A stretch of 64,000 bases of DNA from Pseudomonas sp. MH9.2 (lineage in GTDB: Bacteria > Pseudomonadota > Gammaproteobacteria > Pseudomonadales > Pseudomonadaceae): the NCBI RefSeq assembly GCF_034353875.1, contig NZ_CP133784.1, positions 4,058,501 through 4,122,500 of the forward strand. The letters run 5' to 3'. This document shows positions 16,828-26,218 of this stretch, piece by piece. Below the pieces are notes generated by a model, which worked only from the letters and a program-made list of their open reading frames with translations, had not been told where the DNA came from and searched no databases. Position numbers and translations under genes: made by a program. Each line of letters begins with the position of its first letter. Within the stretch, counting starts at the first letter, position 1.

Positions 16828-17089
16828 GCCGGAGTGGCAGTCGCCTTGGAAGTCATTGCTTTGGGAGGGATTTTTCTGTGTTCTTGGCTAATATGAAGGC
16901 TATAGGTTTTCGGTATTGGTAGTATGATTTCTATAGCTGTTATCTATTACTAACTCCCCCACCTATCGACTACAAATAGCATTCAGAGGGACACGCATAG
17001 CCCTGTGGATGGACGGGCACCACTCAGGAGCAAGGGTTAAAAACTACTCAACGTGCTGAAGGTATGAACCTCAACATAGAGTAATACCC

Positions 17090-17746
17090 ATGCGTCGTCA
17101 TCCTGGCAATTCCAACCTGCACCTTCATACCGGCGATACCTTCCAGGGCTTACCTCTTCAGGTGAACAAAGGCCCATTCATCCGTGAGTACCTGAGTCGT
17201 CTCAACGAGACGATGAATCGGGCTCTTGCTCAATACCCTCGGGTATTTGCGTTCAGGTTTGACCTTCGACTTCCTGTAGGTATTCCGCTGTCTGACTATG
17301 CCTACACGAATGAAGTAATCGATCGTTTCATTGAGTCGTTTAAAGCCAAGATCAAGCACAACCGCCGCATGGCTCGCGTGCTGAGTAAATATGCCCATGA
17401 CAGCAATGTCCGATACCTGTGGACGAGGGAATGTGGGCAGCATGGCACGCCTCACCATCACTTGGTAATTCTGCTGAACTACGATGCGTTCAACACGCTG
17501 GGTTATTTCACGTCTGGCAGAGAAAATATATTCACTCGTTTGGAGGATGCTTGGGCCAGTGCCTTGGGCTTGCCAGCGGGAGGGGTCAAAGGCTTGGTTG
17601 AAGTGCCGCGTAATCCGACTTACCGCCTAGATCGTGGGGTCTGGGAAGGGCAGGCAGAGTTCTTCTTTAGGTCTAGCTATCTCTGTAAGGCTGCCACCAA
17701 GGTTTTTGGGGATGGCAGTCATGGCTGTGGCGCTAGCCGGATTTGA
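17090..17746 (+). CDS. inovirus Gp2/YagK-YfjJ-like protein
   Basis: A 218-residue protein of the inovirus-type Gp2 / YagK-YfjJ group, common next to AlpA in P4-like islands. The H-H-H-L-V-I-L-L-N segment near residue 122, preceded by Y-L-W-T-R-E, recalls the HUH fold of rolling-circle initiators. The protein runs to the usual end of the group (S-S-Y-L-C-K-A-A-T-K-V-F-G). ATG 17090 is the first in frame; its ribosome site is weak. It may have a role in replication of the excised element. No other phage structural genes exist in the island, so this is not an inovirus prophage. Confidence 0.72.
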   Translation: MRRHPGNSNLHLHTGDTFQGLPLQVNKGPFIREYLSRLNETMNRALAQYPRVFAFRFDLRLPVGIPLSDYAYTNEVIDRFIESFKAKIKHNRRMARVLSKYAHDSNVRYLWTRECGQHGTPHHHLVILLNYDAFNTLGYFTSGRENIFTRLEDAWASALGLPAGGVKGLVEVPRNPTYRLDRGVWEGQAEFFFRSSYLCKAATKVFGDGSHGCGASRI

Positions 17747-18067
17747 GCATGCTCGTTGGTCCTTAAATGAAGCCAGAGGGCAGTACTGATAGCCTTGCTG
17801 CCAATCAAGGCTATGACCCTGATCAGTGCCAGCCCCAGATAGATCAGTTAAAAAAGCTTATTGAGATAGATATGACCCAATCCAGCAGGTTGATCCGCTA
17901 TGACACAATTCACTGACTCCAGTGCCACCCCTCCAGCCGCGCTCTGCGCATGCATTACGGCCGCACGTTCAGCGGGCTACCTGTCATGTGTATGAGCATG
18001 GCTTTGTATCGACAAACTTGTGCTTAACCCATTACCCAATGAGTCCATCATTTTAGTAGGTGATGTC
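17747..18067. other. gap without a supported gene
   Basis: Only a 31-codon frame starting near 17900 could be read, without family resemblance. Promoter signals for the next gene are presumably here, but none is clear. Confidence 0.35.
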
Positions 18068-18442
18068 ATGAGCTTTCCTATCATCGATTCTCGAATTCAT
18101 CTGTCCCAATCAAGCGCTTCGATCGTAATCAGCCATCTGGTTCAAGCAATCGCTTGTACGGACGAGCCTGCCTTCCATGTCGCCCTAGATGCGGCAGGCG
18201 AGGAGCAGGTAATGCCGACATCGCTATCCGAGCTATTCAAGTACATGCCACTGATTAAAGGTGACCACGCGGATCACTACGACGACAACCATTTAGAGGT
18301 GTTTTGGACTGCTTACCAAGGTATGGGGTTTGAAAATAGTCCATTTGGGCTTGTCTGCATGAACAATGCGGAGACGGGCTATTTAAGCACTGCTCAAATG
18401 ATGAATGCACTGGTCGATAGAATCCGACAGCTGATCGGCTAG
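18068..18442 (+). CDS. hypothetical protein, 124 aa
   Basis: Not recognised. 124 residues, acidic, no signal peptide or membrane segment. It begins M-S-F-P-I-I-D-S-R-I-H and has a short aromatic stretch E-V-F-W-T-A-Y-Q-G-M-G-F near residue 78. ATG 18068 is preceded by TAGGTGATG, better than the upstream in-frame ATG at 18020. It lies between the Gp2-like gene and an IS21 remnant and is likely island cargo of unknown role. Confidence 0.5.
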   Translation: MSFPIIDSRIHLSQSSASIVISHLVQAIACTDEPAFHVALDAAGEEQVMPTSLSELFKYMPLIKGDHADHYDDNHLEVFWTAYQGMGFENSPFGLVCMNNAETGYLSTAQMMNALVDRIRQLIG

Positions 18443-18513
18443 TCGGGAGATGGACCAAACTGCCGCGCCAGGCGAGATGATCGTCGTGAGGTATGCTGAC
18501 GACAGCGTGGGGG

Positions 18514-18980
18514 TGTCAGTGCCGATGTAAAACTGACCCACTTGGGCAAAATGCAGCTTTTGCGAGCTGCCCATGCTGCCCAAGGAGCAACACGTGGAAA
18601 TCAGTATTCTTACCTGCCAGGGTTTATTGATTCGGGCTATCGCCCGGCAGATGTGCTGCTCGCGTAACACGGTTCGACGCCATCTTAAGCTGCAAGTCGT
18701 TCGTCAGCCCCCCCCGTTATGGCTCGCGCGTTGAGCGGGCCAGTAAACTGGCGCCTTTCGAGGATTGCCTTCGCCAGCGCATAGGCGTTGCCAGACCGCA
18801 CTGGATTCCTGCCACTGTGTTATTGCGCGAGATCCGTGAGCGGGGTTATCAAAGTGGATATTCCATGCTCACCAGTTTCCTGTTCGTCCTGAAGTCCAAG
18901 CCCGCCGAGCCGCTCGTGCGTTTTGAAACAGAGCACTGCGAGCAGATGCAGGTCGACTTAATGGTGATCCTGAAAAACAG
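18514..18980 (+). mobile_element. IS21-family insertion sequence remnant
   Basis: The left end of an IS21-type element: a terminal stretch beginning TGTCAGTGCCGATGTAAAAC at about 18515, then CAAGGAG and the start of istA. The istA reading is frameshifted, and clear similarity stops around 18970. No istB and no right end are present, so this is a decayed 5' fragment. Confidence 0.7.
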
Positions 18981-19086
18981 TTTTGTCGCGCCACTAGCAG
19001 CGTCCCTCAAACAGGCCAATCTGCTGCTCGATGTTGAAGTCGCCAACAGCAAAGTCGGGCCTTGGTTGATGGACATTACCGTCTGA
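18594..19086 (+). pseudogene. istA: istA transposase, frameshifted and truncated
   Basis: GTG 18594 opens V-E-I-S-I-L-T-C-Q-G-L, the normal IstA N-terminal helix-turn-helix with R-N-T-V-R-R. The frame breaks at a run of eight Cs (18708-18715). It continues in another frame with S-K-L-A-P-F, R-P-H-W-I-P-A-T-V-L-L and R-E-I-R-E-R-G-Y, then P-L-V-R-F-E-T, typical of IstA up to just before the catalytic core. After about 18970 the reading no longer resembles IstA and ends at TGA 19084-19086. The DDE core is absent, so no transposase activity is possible. Confidence 0.75.
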
Positions 19087-19127
19087 TTCAATCCTGCACT
19101 CTTTGATCCTTAGCAAGCAATCATTAA

Positions 19128-19147
19128 GTCACGTAACATCACGTGAC
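19128..19147. promoter_or_regulatory. inverted repeat upstream of the RHH gene and Hma-like operon
   Basis: GTCACGT (19128-19134) and ACGTGAC (19141-19147) form a perfect 7-base inverted repeat with a six-base spacer, 25 bases before the small ribbon-helix-helix gene. An overlapping GTAAC/GTTAC pair strengthens the symmetry. It is a likely operator for autoregulation. Confidence 0.5.
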
Positions 19148-19172
19148 GTTACAGCTGCCAGCCAGGTGATCT

Positions 19173-19352
19173 ATGTCCGTAGGTACGAGCAATCGCGTTG
19201 TGATAGAGATTGACCCTACTCATAAGCAGCAAATCTATGCCGCCCTCAAAGCGCGCGGGCTGACCATGCGTGAATGGTTTTTGCAACAGGTGAGTAGTGA
19301 GCTGTCTATCACGCAGCCAGCCAAGAAATCCAGCAAATCGAATAGCAATTAA
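19173..19352 (+). CDS. small ribbon-helix-helix protein, 59 aa
   Basis: A 59-residue protein with the pattern of a ribbon-helix-helix DNA-binding fold: strand R-V-V-I-E-I-D (residues 8-14), helix from P-T-H-K-Q-Q to K-A-R-G, then T-M-R-E-W-F-L-Q-Q as the second helix and a Lys/Ser-rich tail. CCAGGTGATCT precedes ATG 19173. It ends 24 bases before the DUF499 ATPase start, in the same direction, so it probably leads the Hma-like operon. The perfect palindrome just upstream suggests it represses its own operon. An antitoxin-like role is possible, but no toxin-like small gene is adjacent. Confidence 0.6.
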   Translation: MSVGTSNRVVIEIDPTHKQQIYAALKARGLTMREWFLQQVSSELSITQPAKKSSKSNSN

Positions 19353-19376
19353 GACCGAATTCAGGGAGTTGAGCTG

Positions 19377-22300
19377 ATGCTCAAGACAGTCAAGCAGGCA
19401 TGCGTTTTTAACCCGATCATTCGCGACTATCGCATGAGTGAGGGCATCGAGAACCTATCGGATTTGATTACGGATGCTGGTGATGGGCGCGAGTTCTTCG
19501 CGCGCAATTTCATTACCAGCGGCATGGAGCAGCTGTTTCGTGAGGGGATGCTGCGTCTCGATGGTAAGTCCGATCAAGCTGTGTTTGAGCTCGCCCAAGC
19601 AATGGGGGGCGGTAAAACGCACATGATGATCGCGCTCGGGCTCTTGGCTAAGCACCCGCACCTTCGTGAAGAGATCCTTCCCGCTGACCTTTCATCCCGA
19701 ATCGGGATGGATGAAGTCCGTATTGCTGCATTCAACGGTCGGAATAACCCAGAGAACTACATCTGGGGTGAAATTGCCGCGCAGCTGGGTGAGGAAGAGG
19801 CTGTTAAGCAGTATTGGATCAATGGTCCGCGTGCGGTTGATCAAGCAGGCTGGAAGAAGATCATCGGCGACAAGCCCACCCTGATCATGCTTGATGAGCT
19901 GCCGCCGTATCTAGAGAATGCCAGTACCACCAAACTTGGTGATGGCACACTGGCTACGGTGACCACCTATACCCTCAGCTGCCTTATGACTGCTGCGTTG
20001 GAGTTGCCGCGCTGCTGTGTGGTGATAGCCAACCTGTCGGGCAGTTACGTGGCGCAGACCAAGGCTATCGCTGATGCGATTTCTAACTTGCAGCAGGAAG
20101 CCAGTCGCCAGTCAAGCACAATTACGCCGGTGCAGTTGGCAGGCAACGAGATTTACGAGATCCTTAAAAAACGCTTGATTTTGGAATTGCCGGACGAGTC
20201 CGTGATTGGTGAGGTCGCGGAAGAGTATGCACAGCGTATCAAGGCGGCTGCGGATGGTGGTTACATCGTAGCGACAAGTCTGGAACAGGTTGCTCAGCAA
20301 GTCACGGAAACCTATCCGTTCCATCCCTCGTTCAAACATCTGGTTGCCCTGTTCAAAGAAAACGAAGGCTTTCGACAGACTCGCGGTCTTATGCAGTTCG
20401 CCGCTCGTTTACTCAAGAGTGTTGATGAGCGTGAAGTCGACGACGTTTACCTGATAGGCACTCAGCACCTGCGACTGAATGATGATTCCGTACGTGAAGA
20501 GGTGGGGCGAATAGCCAGCGCTTTACGCCCGGCGATGACCCACGATATTGCTGATGGTGGCCAGGCGATTGCAGAGGAAATCGACTCGAATATTGGTAGT
20601 GATGCAGCCCAGCAGGTTGGCTCATTGCTGTTGGCAGCTTCCATGTCGCGGGCGGTCGGTGGCCGTATTGGCTTGACTGAAGCCGAAATCATCGAATTCC
20701 TTGCAGCGCCCAACCGAAAACCAGATGAGTTCAAGGTGGCTCTCGAAAAGTTGCGTGAGCAGGCCTGGTATCTGCATCGGGAGGAAGAGCGTTTCTTCAT
20801 CAAAGAAACGGAAAACCTCTCCCGTCAAATCGAACGTAACGCGCGTGACATTCCTCAAACGAAGATAGACCAGGCGCTGATAAATAAGCTTATTTCCGTA
20901 CTGCAACCCGTGAGTAAGGCCGCCTACCAAGATGTGCAGGTGCTGCCTTTGCTTGATGATCTGAAGCTAGGTGGGCCGCGTGTTCTGATCGTAGTGCGGC
21001 CGGACGGGAAGATGCCTCCGAGTGAGCTAGTCAACTTTTTCGAGTTTCAGCAGGACAAGAACAATTTCATGGTCTTGTCGGGGCGGGACAGCTACCTTGC
21101 TGATGCGGTCGATGAGCGTCTTCGTGATTTGTATGCCATCGAGGCCATTTGTAAGCGCTTGAAAGATGGGGATAGTCTATTCGAAGAGGCTCGCGACCGT
21201 ATGGAAGATGCTCAGCAGCGCTTCCATAAGGCTCTATCGGGTGCTTACAACCGCCTCTACTTTCCCTCTATTGATGCAATGACCGGTATTGCCCAATTGA
21301 TGCAGGCTGCCATAGATAACGGCCTAAACATGGGGCAGGGTAACAACTCTGCCGAGTATCAGATTGAGCAATTGCTGGCTAGTCCGCGTGCCAACTACAA
21401 GCTGATACTCAATCTGTCAGCGGTAATTGGCGACTATTGGGCAATGGCTGAAAGCGACCTGTGGCCGGCAATTGACCGTCGCACCCCCTGGAAAGATGTG
21501 TTAATGCGTGCCAAGAGCAACGCGGCTTGGGCTTGGATGCCTGGGTCTAGCGGCATGGAAACCCTCAAAGCCGAAGCTTTGAAACAGGGGCGCTGGAGGC
21601 AGGGTACTGACGGCTATATTGAGAAGGGGCCGTTCCCTGCTGAGAAGACGACAGTAAACGTTACTCTGCAAACGTTAAATGAGTCTACCGGCGAATCCAC
21701 GCTAGCCATTATTCCGCGTAACGCTGGCCAGAGCCCGGTAGTGCATTACGCAGCGACTGCCAAGGTCAGTGCTATTGATACTAAAGTCGAGGATTTGGAC
21801 AACTTTATCACGAGCGCAGCAACGCTTTATTTTCTCGCCATCGACAGTGAAGGCCGACATCAGACTGGCGAGCCACAGCGGTGGGTTGCCGATCTGCGTG
21901 TCCGTCATCAGGTACAGGCAATAGCCGACAAACGCATAGTTACCCTGTCTTGCTTACCAGCGGCCGAGATGCGTTACACACTGGATGGATCGAACCCAAA
22001 GGACGGTGAGCTATACATCGAACCTTTCGCTATTAGCTCGCAGGCGGCCAGACTGATGATTTATGCCAGCGCTGGGGAGGCATCGCACAACGCCGACTAT
22101 ACGATCCCGGCTGCTAGCGATAAACAGGTGCAAATTGATGACAGCAAGCCGGCGCGATTGGCCGAAACGAAGAAGGTTTCGCTGGATAGCACCGACAAAG
22201 TTTTTCTAGTGCTGAATAACTTCAAAGGCAGCACCAATACCATCTTTAAGGGCGTTCGCATTCAGATCGGTGAGGGCGAAAATACGGTCACCGTGCGCTT

Positions 22301-22496
22301 CCAGGAGCGCGAGGTGACCGCCGCGATAATAGAGGCTGCGATCAACGGACTGCGCAAAGCGCTCGGTGACGATCAAGACGTCGTGACAGTGCAAATTGGT
22401 AGTGGTGCTGTATTTGAAAACGGCTATGCCGCCAAGGAATTCGCCAAGCTCAGCGGTATAGAGCTTCGCCCTGGCGATGTGATTCAGGAAGAATGA
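19377..22496 (+). CDS. DUF499 family ATPase of an Hma-like defence operon
   Basis: A 1039-residue P-loop ATPase of the DUF499 family. Walker A is A-M-G-G-G-K-T-H (residues 75-82) and Walker B is L-I-M-L-D-E-L-P near residue 168. A C-terminal part contains Y-T-L-D-G-S-N-P-K-D near 875, a chitobiase-like Ig segment. In the four-gene operon with DUF3780, DUF1156 methylase and PLD-SNF2 helicase it corresponds to the ATPase of the set proposed as Hma (helicase, methylase, ATPase) in defence islands; this match is from memory. The stop overlaps the region of the next start. Such ATPases resemble BrxC/PglY of BREX, but no PglZ or BrxL is present. Confidence 0.8.
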   Translation: MLKTVKQACVFNPIIRDYRMSEGIENLSDLITDAGDGREFFARNFITSGMEQLFREGMLRLDGKSDQAVFELAQAMGGGKTHMMIALGLLAKHPHLREEILPADLSSRIGMDEVRIAAFNGRNNPENYIWGEIAAQLGEEEAVKQYWINGPRAVDQAGWKKIIGDKPTLIMLDELPPYLENASTTKLGDGTLATVTTYTLSCLMTAALELPRCCVVIANLSGSYVAQTKAIADAISNLQQEASRQSSTITPVQLAGNEIYEILKKRLILELPDESVIGEVAEEYAQRIKAAADGGYIVATSLEQVAQQVTETYPFHPSFKHLVALFKENEGFRQTRGLMQFAARLLKSVDEREVDDVYLIGTQHLRLNDDSVREEVGRIASALRPAMTHDIADGGQAIAEEIDSNIGSDAAQQVGSLLLAASMSRAVGGRIGLTEAEIIEFLAAPNRKPDEFKVALEKLREQAWYLHREEERFFIKETENLSRQIERNARDIPQTKIDQALINKLISVLQPVSKAAYQDVQVLPLLDDLKLGGPRVLIVVRPDGKMPPSELVNFFEFQQDKNNFMVLSGRDSYLADAVDERLRDLYAIEAICKRLKDGDSLFEEARDRMEDAQQRFHKALSGAYNRLYFPSIDAMTGIAQLMQAAIDNGLNMGQGNNSAEYQIEQLLASPRANYKLILNLSAVIGDYWAMAESDLWPAIDRRTPWKDVLMRAKSNAAWAWMPGSSGMETLKAEALKQGRWRQGTDGYIEKGPFPAEKTTVNVTLQTLNESTGESTLAIIPRNAGQSPVVHYAATAKVSAIDTKVEDLDNFITSAATLYFLAIDSEGRHQTGEPQRWVADLRVRHQVQAIADKRIVTLSCLPAAEMRYTLDGSNPKDGELYIEPFAISSQAARLMIYASAGEASHNADYTIPAASDKQVQIDDSKPARLAETKKVSLDSTDKVFLVLNNFKGSTNTIFKGVRIQIGEGENTVTVRFQEREVTAAIIEAAINGLRKALGDDQDVVTVQIGSGAVFENGYAAKEFAKLSGIELRPGDVIQEE

Positions 22497-22498
22497 TC

Positions 22499-23143
22499 AT
22501 GAGCCTTGCACAACGTATTTTCGAGGAACATGACATGGCCCGTTCGCCGAGCAAGCCGGCCCGCGTAACCAAGGCACCGGAACGCCCCACGATTGGATTC
22601 GGCGTGCCCGCTACCACTGATCCGCATCACTTTATTGTTGACGTGCCAAAAAACTCGTCTGGACCCGTTAGCATCATCGAGAGCCTTGGCCTGCAGGCCC
22701 AGGATCAGCAAGCGGGCATCATTGAGCGCGTCGTACTGGAGCGTTCCCGTTGGACGGCGATTCGCAGCGAAGTGCAGCGTGCTTTCAATGCTCGCCTCAA
22801 GGAGCACAACCTGCGTATAAGCGCCTGGAAGGTGGGCGAAAACCCGGTGGATCGTCTGCTCGGTAAGGAACTATGTGTTATTGCGTGGGCGGTCGAAGGC
22901 ATGGCGATGGAGAATATTCCGGTCGCAGTACGTAATTGGCTTGCTTTGCGCCCTGAGGAGCGTTGGTGGTTGTTTGGCATGACGGCCATGAGTACTGGCG
23001 GTGTGCATGACGGTAACAGGGGCTGGCGTTTGGCTTTACGTCACGCGATGGGAGACGTGGCTCAAAACGAGCTGTTCAGACCTCATACCGTGAAGCCTCG
23101 CAAACAAGACACCGAGCGCCCGACCCTGGGCCTGTTCGATTAA
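22499..23143 (+). CDS. DUF3780 domain protein of the Hma-like operon
   Basis: 214 residues of the DUF3780 family, known mainly as a companion of DUF499 and DUF1156 proteins. The family stretch begins T-I-G-F-G-V-P near residue 31 and includes W-L-A-L-R-P-E-E-R-W-W-L-F near 142 and a conserved G-W-R-L-A-L near 172. No enzymatic motif is visible. Three starts are possible: ATG 22493 overlapping the previous stop, ATG 22499 eight bases after GGAAG, and ATG 22535 preceded by GAGGA. 22499 is used here, but the short form cannot be excluded. Its constancy between ATPase and methylase genes suggests a structural or adaptor subunit. Confidence 0.75.
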   Translation: MSLAQRIFEEHDMARSPSKPARVTKAPERPTIGFGVPATTDPHHFIVDVPKNSSGPVSIIESLGLQAQDQQAGIIERVVLERSRWTAIRSEVQRAFNARLKEHNLRISAWKVGENPVDRLLGKELCVIAWAVEGMAMENIPVAVRNWLALRPEERWWLFGMTAMSTGGVHDGNRGWRLALRHAMGDVAQNELFRPHTVKPRKQDTERPTLGLFD

Positions 23144-23152
23144 GGAACCGAC

Positions 23153-26100
23153 ATGACTGCAATGACTTCCGTACGCCTGATTCCCTTCGGTCTGAAGGAT
23201 GCGCCGGCGCTGATCGAAACCGTATTTCCGGTACAGAAGGTGTCGTTCGAGGCACAGCGAGAGCGGAAGGCGGGTGCTGGCCAAACGCTGACAGCCTTAG
23301 GTTCCTATTGGAAGGGGCGCAAACCCCTGATCCTGGTGCGTGCCATTCTGCTGGGTAGCTTGCTTCCTCATACTGATGATGCGGAGCAGGATCTTGAGCT
23401 TTTCGAGGCGTTAATGGCGTTCGATATACGTGGTCTCGGTCGCCGTGCAGTGGTCCAAGCGGTTCTGAAACCTGCTGATATTGCCAGGATGATCATGTTG
23501 AAGAATCCCTGGGACTTCTTCGACTTTAAAATTCCAAATGGCAGTGAGTTACACGAACAGGATGTGAATATTTGGGGGTTCCCGCTGGATGCCGAGGAAA
23601 AAGGCCTCAAACTGAGCTGGAAGCGTGGTATTAACGACGAGGCTAAGGCCGATATATACGCTCAGGCGCTGGCCACCCTTCCGAGCTATGAGGAGCGGTC
23701 GCTGCTGTGCAAACGTCCGGAGGAGATGGATCAGACCTTCCTGTTGGCTCCGGTTTGGCCGAAGGTCAATGAGCGGCTGGGTTACTTGGGTGTCAACGCT
23801 CACTCTATGGATCAATTGGTCGAGCAGTTGGGCATCCTGCGTTTTGGCCATCGCCCTAAGGTGGCTGATACTTTTGCTGGTGGTGGCTCCATTCCGTTTG
23901 AAGCAGCTCGTATGGGGTGCGACGTTTATGCATCTGACTTAAACCCGATTGCCTGCATGCTGACATGGGGTGCGATTAATATTATTGGAGCCTCCCCTGA
24001 GCGTCGTGGCAGGATCGAAAAGGCCCAGCGCGAAGTTGCTAAAGCGGTAGATAAAGAGATCACAGCCCTGGGCATCGAGCACGATGAACAAGGTAATCGC
24101 GCTAAAGTTTATCTTTATTGTGTGGAAGCGCGTTGTCCAGAAACTGGATGGTTGGTGCCTTTAGCTCCAAGCTGGGTCGTATCTATGCAGCGCAATGTCG
24201 TGGCTAGGTTGATTCCTGACTACGATAATAAACGATTCAATATCGAAGTATTTTCAGATGCCACTCCAGAAGAAATGAAACAGGCCGCACGAGGTACTGT
24301 TCAGGATGGCGCCTTAGTCTATGAGATAGATGGGAAGAGCTATCGAACCCCAGTTAAGACTTTACGAGGAGACTATCGTACCGAGACCGGAGATATATCT
24401 AACCGTTTGCGTCCTTGGGTAATTTCAGATTTCAGGCCGCGTAAAGATGATATCTTTCAGGAACGACTCTACTGCATCCAGTGGATTACGAAAGAAACGC
24501 TTAAAAAGCCTCGGCAAGAGACTTTTTTTGCCGCAGTAACCAAAGAGGATTTAGAACGGGAGGGTAAAGTTGAAGGCTTGGTTCTGCAGTGTTTGAATGA
24601 CTGGCAGGCGAAAGGTCTAGTCCCTGATATGGCAATCGAACCTGGATATAACACGGATCAGCCAATTCGTGAGCGTGGCTGGACATATTGGCATCATTTG
24701 TTCAGTCCAAGGCAATTATTGTCATTTAGCTTCTATAAGCGAAATTTAAACGATCTTCCTGATGATGATATTAAACCTGCCTTGGTTGCAGTCCAGTCAA
24801 AGTCAATTGAGTGGAATACTAAGCTGTGCCGGTGGGCCACATCGACACGGCATGAGAATCAGGTCAATACGTTCTCTAACCAGGCATTAAATACACTTTA
24901 TAATTATGGCGTGCGTGCTATACCGAATCTGGAAAATCATTCGATTATCGACTTAGATGATAACGAGCTCTCTGTACTGACGAGTGCAAATGTTGTTTCG
25001 TGCCCTGCTGACAAGATTTCATGTTTTGCGGATTTGTATATAACAGACCCTCCTTACGCTGATGCAGTGCATTACCACGAAATAACCGAATTCTTTATTG
25101 CTTGGTTGCGCAAAAATCCGCCGGCCCCATTTAATGATTGGACATGGGATTCCCGTCGAGCGCTGGCGATAAAGGGCGATGGTGATGATTTCCGTCGCGG
25201 CATGATCGAGGCCTACTTGGCCATGACTAATCACATGCCAGATAACGGTATGCAGTGCGTGATGTTCACCCACCAGAGCACCGAGGTCTGGTCGGATATG
25301 GTGGGCATTTTCTGGGCGGCGAGCCTTCAAGTCGTAGCGGCTTGGTATATAGCCACAGAGACGACTTCCGAGCAGAAAAAAGGTGGCTATGTTCAGGGTA
25401 CGGTGACCTTGATGCTGCGTAAGCGCCCAGCAGGCGAAAAAGTGGGTTTCAAACAGCGCATTCTGCCGGTAGTACGTAAGGAAGTGGCTTCGCAAATCGA
25501 TCAGATGATGAACCTCAATGATGAGGTTAAAGCTCGCATGGGTGAGCCGGTGTTCAATGATGCGGATCTTCAGATGGCCGGCTACGCTGCTGCGCTCAAG
25601 GTTCTTACCAGCTATACCAAGATCGGTGAGACAGACGTGACGACCTTCGCATTGCGCCCGCGCACCAAGGGCGAAGTCACCGTGGTGGATGAGATCGTGC
25701 AACAAGCCTCCGAGGCAGCCAACAGCCTTTTGGTGCCAGAAGGTGTGCAGCTGGATACTTGGCACTCGCTCAGTGGCATACAGCGCTTCTACTTGCGCAT
25801 GTTGGATATGGAGTCTGTCGGTGCCTCGAAGTTGGACAATTACCAGAACTTCGCCAAGGCCTTTCGTGTAGAGGATTACACCAAGGTAATGACCAGCATG
25901 GTAGTCAACAATGCCCGCCTGAAGCAGGTGGACGAGTTCTCCTCTCGTGACTTGACCGACAGTACCGAAATTGGTCCGACTTGGTTGGGGCAATTAATCA
26001 TAGCCCTGCAGCAATTACTGGGCGAAATCGAGCCGCAGACGGTGCTGAAAACGCTGGCCGCTGATCTGTCGGATTACATGGAAATTCGTCTGAAATTGAT

Positions 26101-26206
26101 TGATCTGGCCACCTTTCTTTCGCGCAAATCACGTAGTGAAGCAGTGCGCTCGGCGGCCGAGATATTGGCGGCGCGGATGCAAAATCAGCGGGCACTTGAT
26201 CAATAA
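23153..26206 (+). CDS. DUF1156 adenine-specific DNA methylase
   Basis: A 1017-residue DNA N6-adenine or N4-cytosine methyltransferase with the DUF1156 N-terminal domain. The SAM-binding motif is D-T-F-A-G-G-G-S-I-P-F-E (about residues 239-250), followed by A-S-D-L-N-P-I-A. The catalytic D-P-P-Y motif is in I-T-D-P-P-Y-A-D-A (about 628). The two motifs are separated by nearly 400 residues holding a likely specificity insert. It starts nine bases after the DUF3780 stop. In such systems the methylase is thought to mark host DNA so that the helicase/ATPase part spares it. The target sequence is unknown. Base composition falls in the middle part, suggesting a transferred insert. Confidence 0.85.
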   Translation: MTAMTSVRLIPFGLKDAPALIETVFPVQKVSFEAQRERKAGAGQTLTALGSYWKGRKPLILVRAILLGSLLPHTDDAEQDLELFEALMAFDIRGLGRRAVVQAVLKPADIARMIMLKNPWDFFDFKIPNGSELHEQDVNIWGFPLDAEEKGLKLSWKRGINDEAKADIYAQALATLPSYEERSLLCKRPEEMDQTFLLAPVWPKVNERLGYLGVNAHSMDQLVEQLGILRFGHRPKVADTFAGGGSIPFEAARMGCDVYASDLNPIACMLTWGAINIIGASPERRGRIEKAQREVAKAVDKEITALGIEHDEQGNRAKVYLYCVEARCPETGWLVPLAPSWVVSMQRNVVARLIPDYDNKRFNIEVFSDATPEEMKQAARGTVQDGALVYEIDGKSYRTPVKTLRGDYRTETGDISNRLRPWVISDFRPRKDDIFQERLYCIQWITKETLKKPRQETFFAAVTKEDLEREGKVEGLVLQCLNDWQAKGLVPDMAIEPGYNTDQPIRERGWTYWHHLFSPRQLLSFSFYKRNLNDLPDDDIKPALVAVQSKSIEWNTKLCRWATSTRHENQVNTFSNQALNTLYNYGVRAIPNLENHSIIDLDDNELSVLTSANVVSCPADKISCFADLYITDPPYADAVHYHEITEFFIAWLRKNPPAPFNDWTWDSRRALAIKGDGDDFRRGMIEAYLAMTNHMPDNGMQCVMFTHQSTEVWSDMVGIFWAASLQVVAAWYIATETTSEQKKGGYVQGTVTLMLRKRPAGEKVGFKQRILPVVRKEVASQIDQMMNLNDEVKARMGEPVFNDADLQMAGYAAALKVLTSYTKIGETDVTTFALRPRTKGEVTVVDEIVQQASEAANSLLVPEGVQLDTWHSLSGIQRFYLRMLDMESVGASKLDNYQNFAKAFRVEDYTKVMTSMVVNNARLKQVDEFSSRDLTDSTEIGPTWLGQLIIALQQLLGEIEPQTVLKTLAADLSDYMEIRLKLIDLATFLSRKSRSEAVRSAAEILAARMQNQRALDQ

Positions 26207-26218
26207 GGGAGTTCCCGC

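Noticed and set aside
16535..17746. Inovirus or other prophage
   Set aside because: Only AlpA-like and Gp2-like genes are present; no coat, assembly, capsid, terminase or tail genes in the island.
25019..25993. 324-aa open frame opposite the DUF1156 methylase gene
   Set aside because: Antisense shadow of a well-supported methylase; composition is not protein-like.
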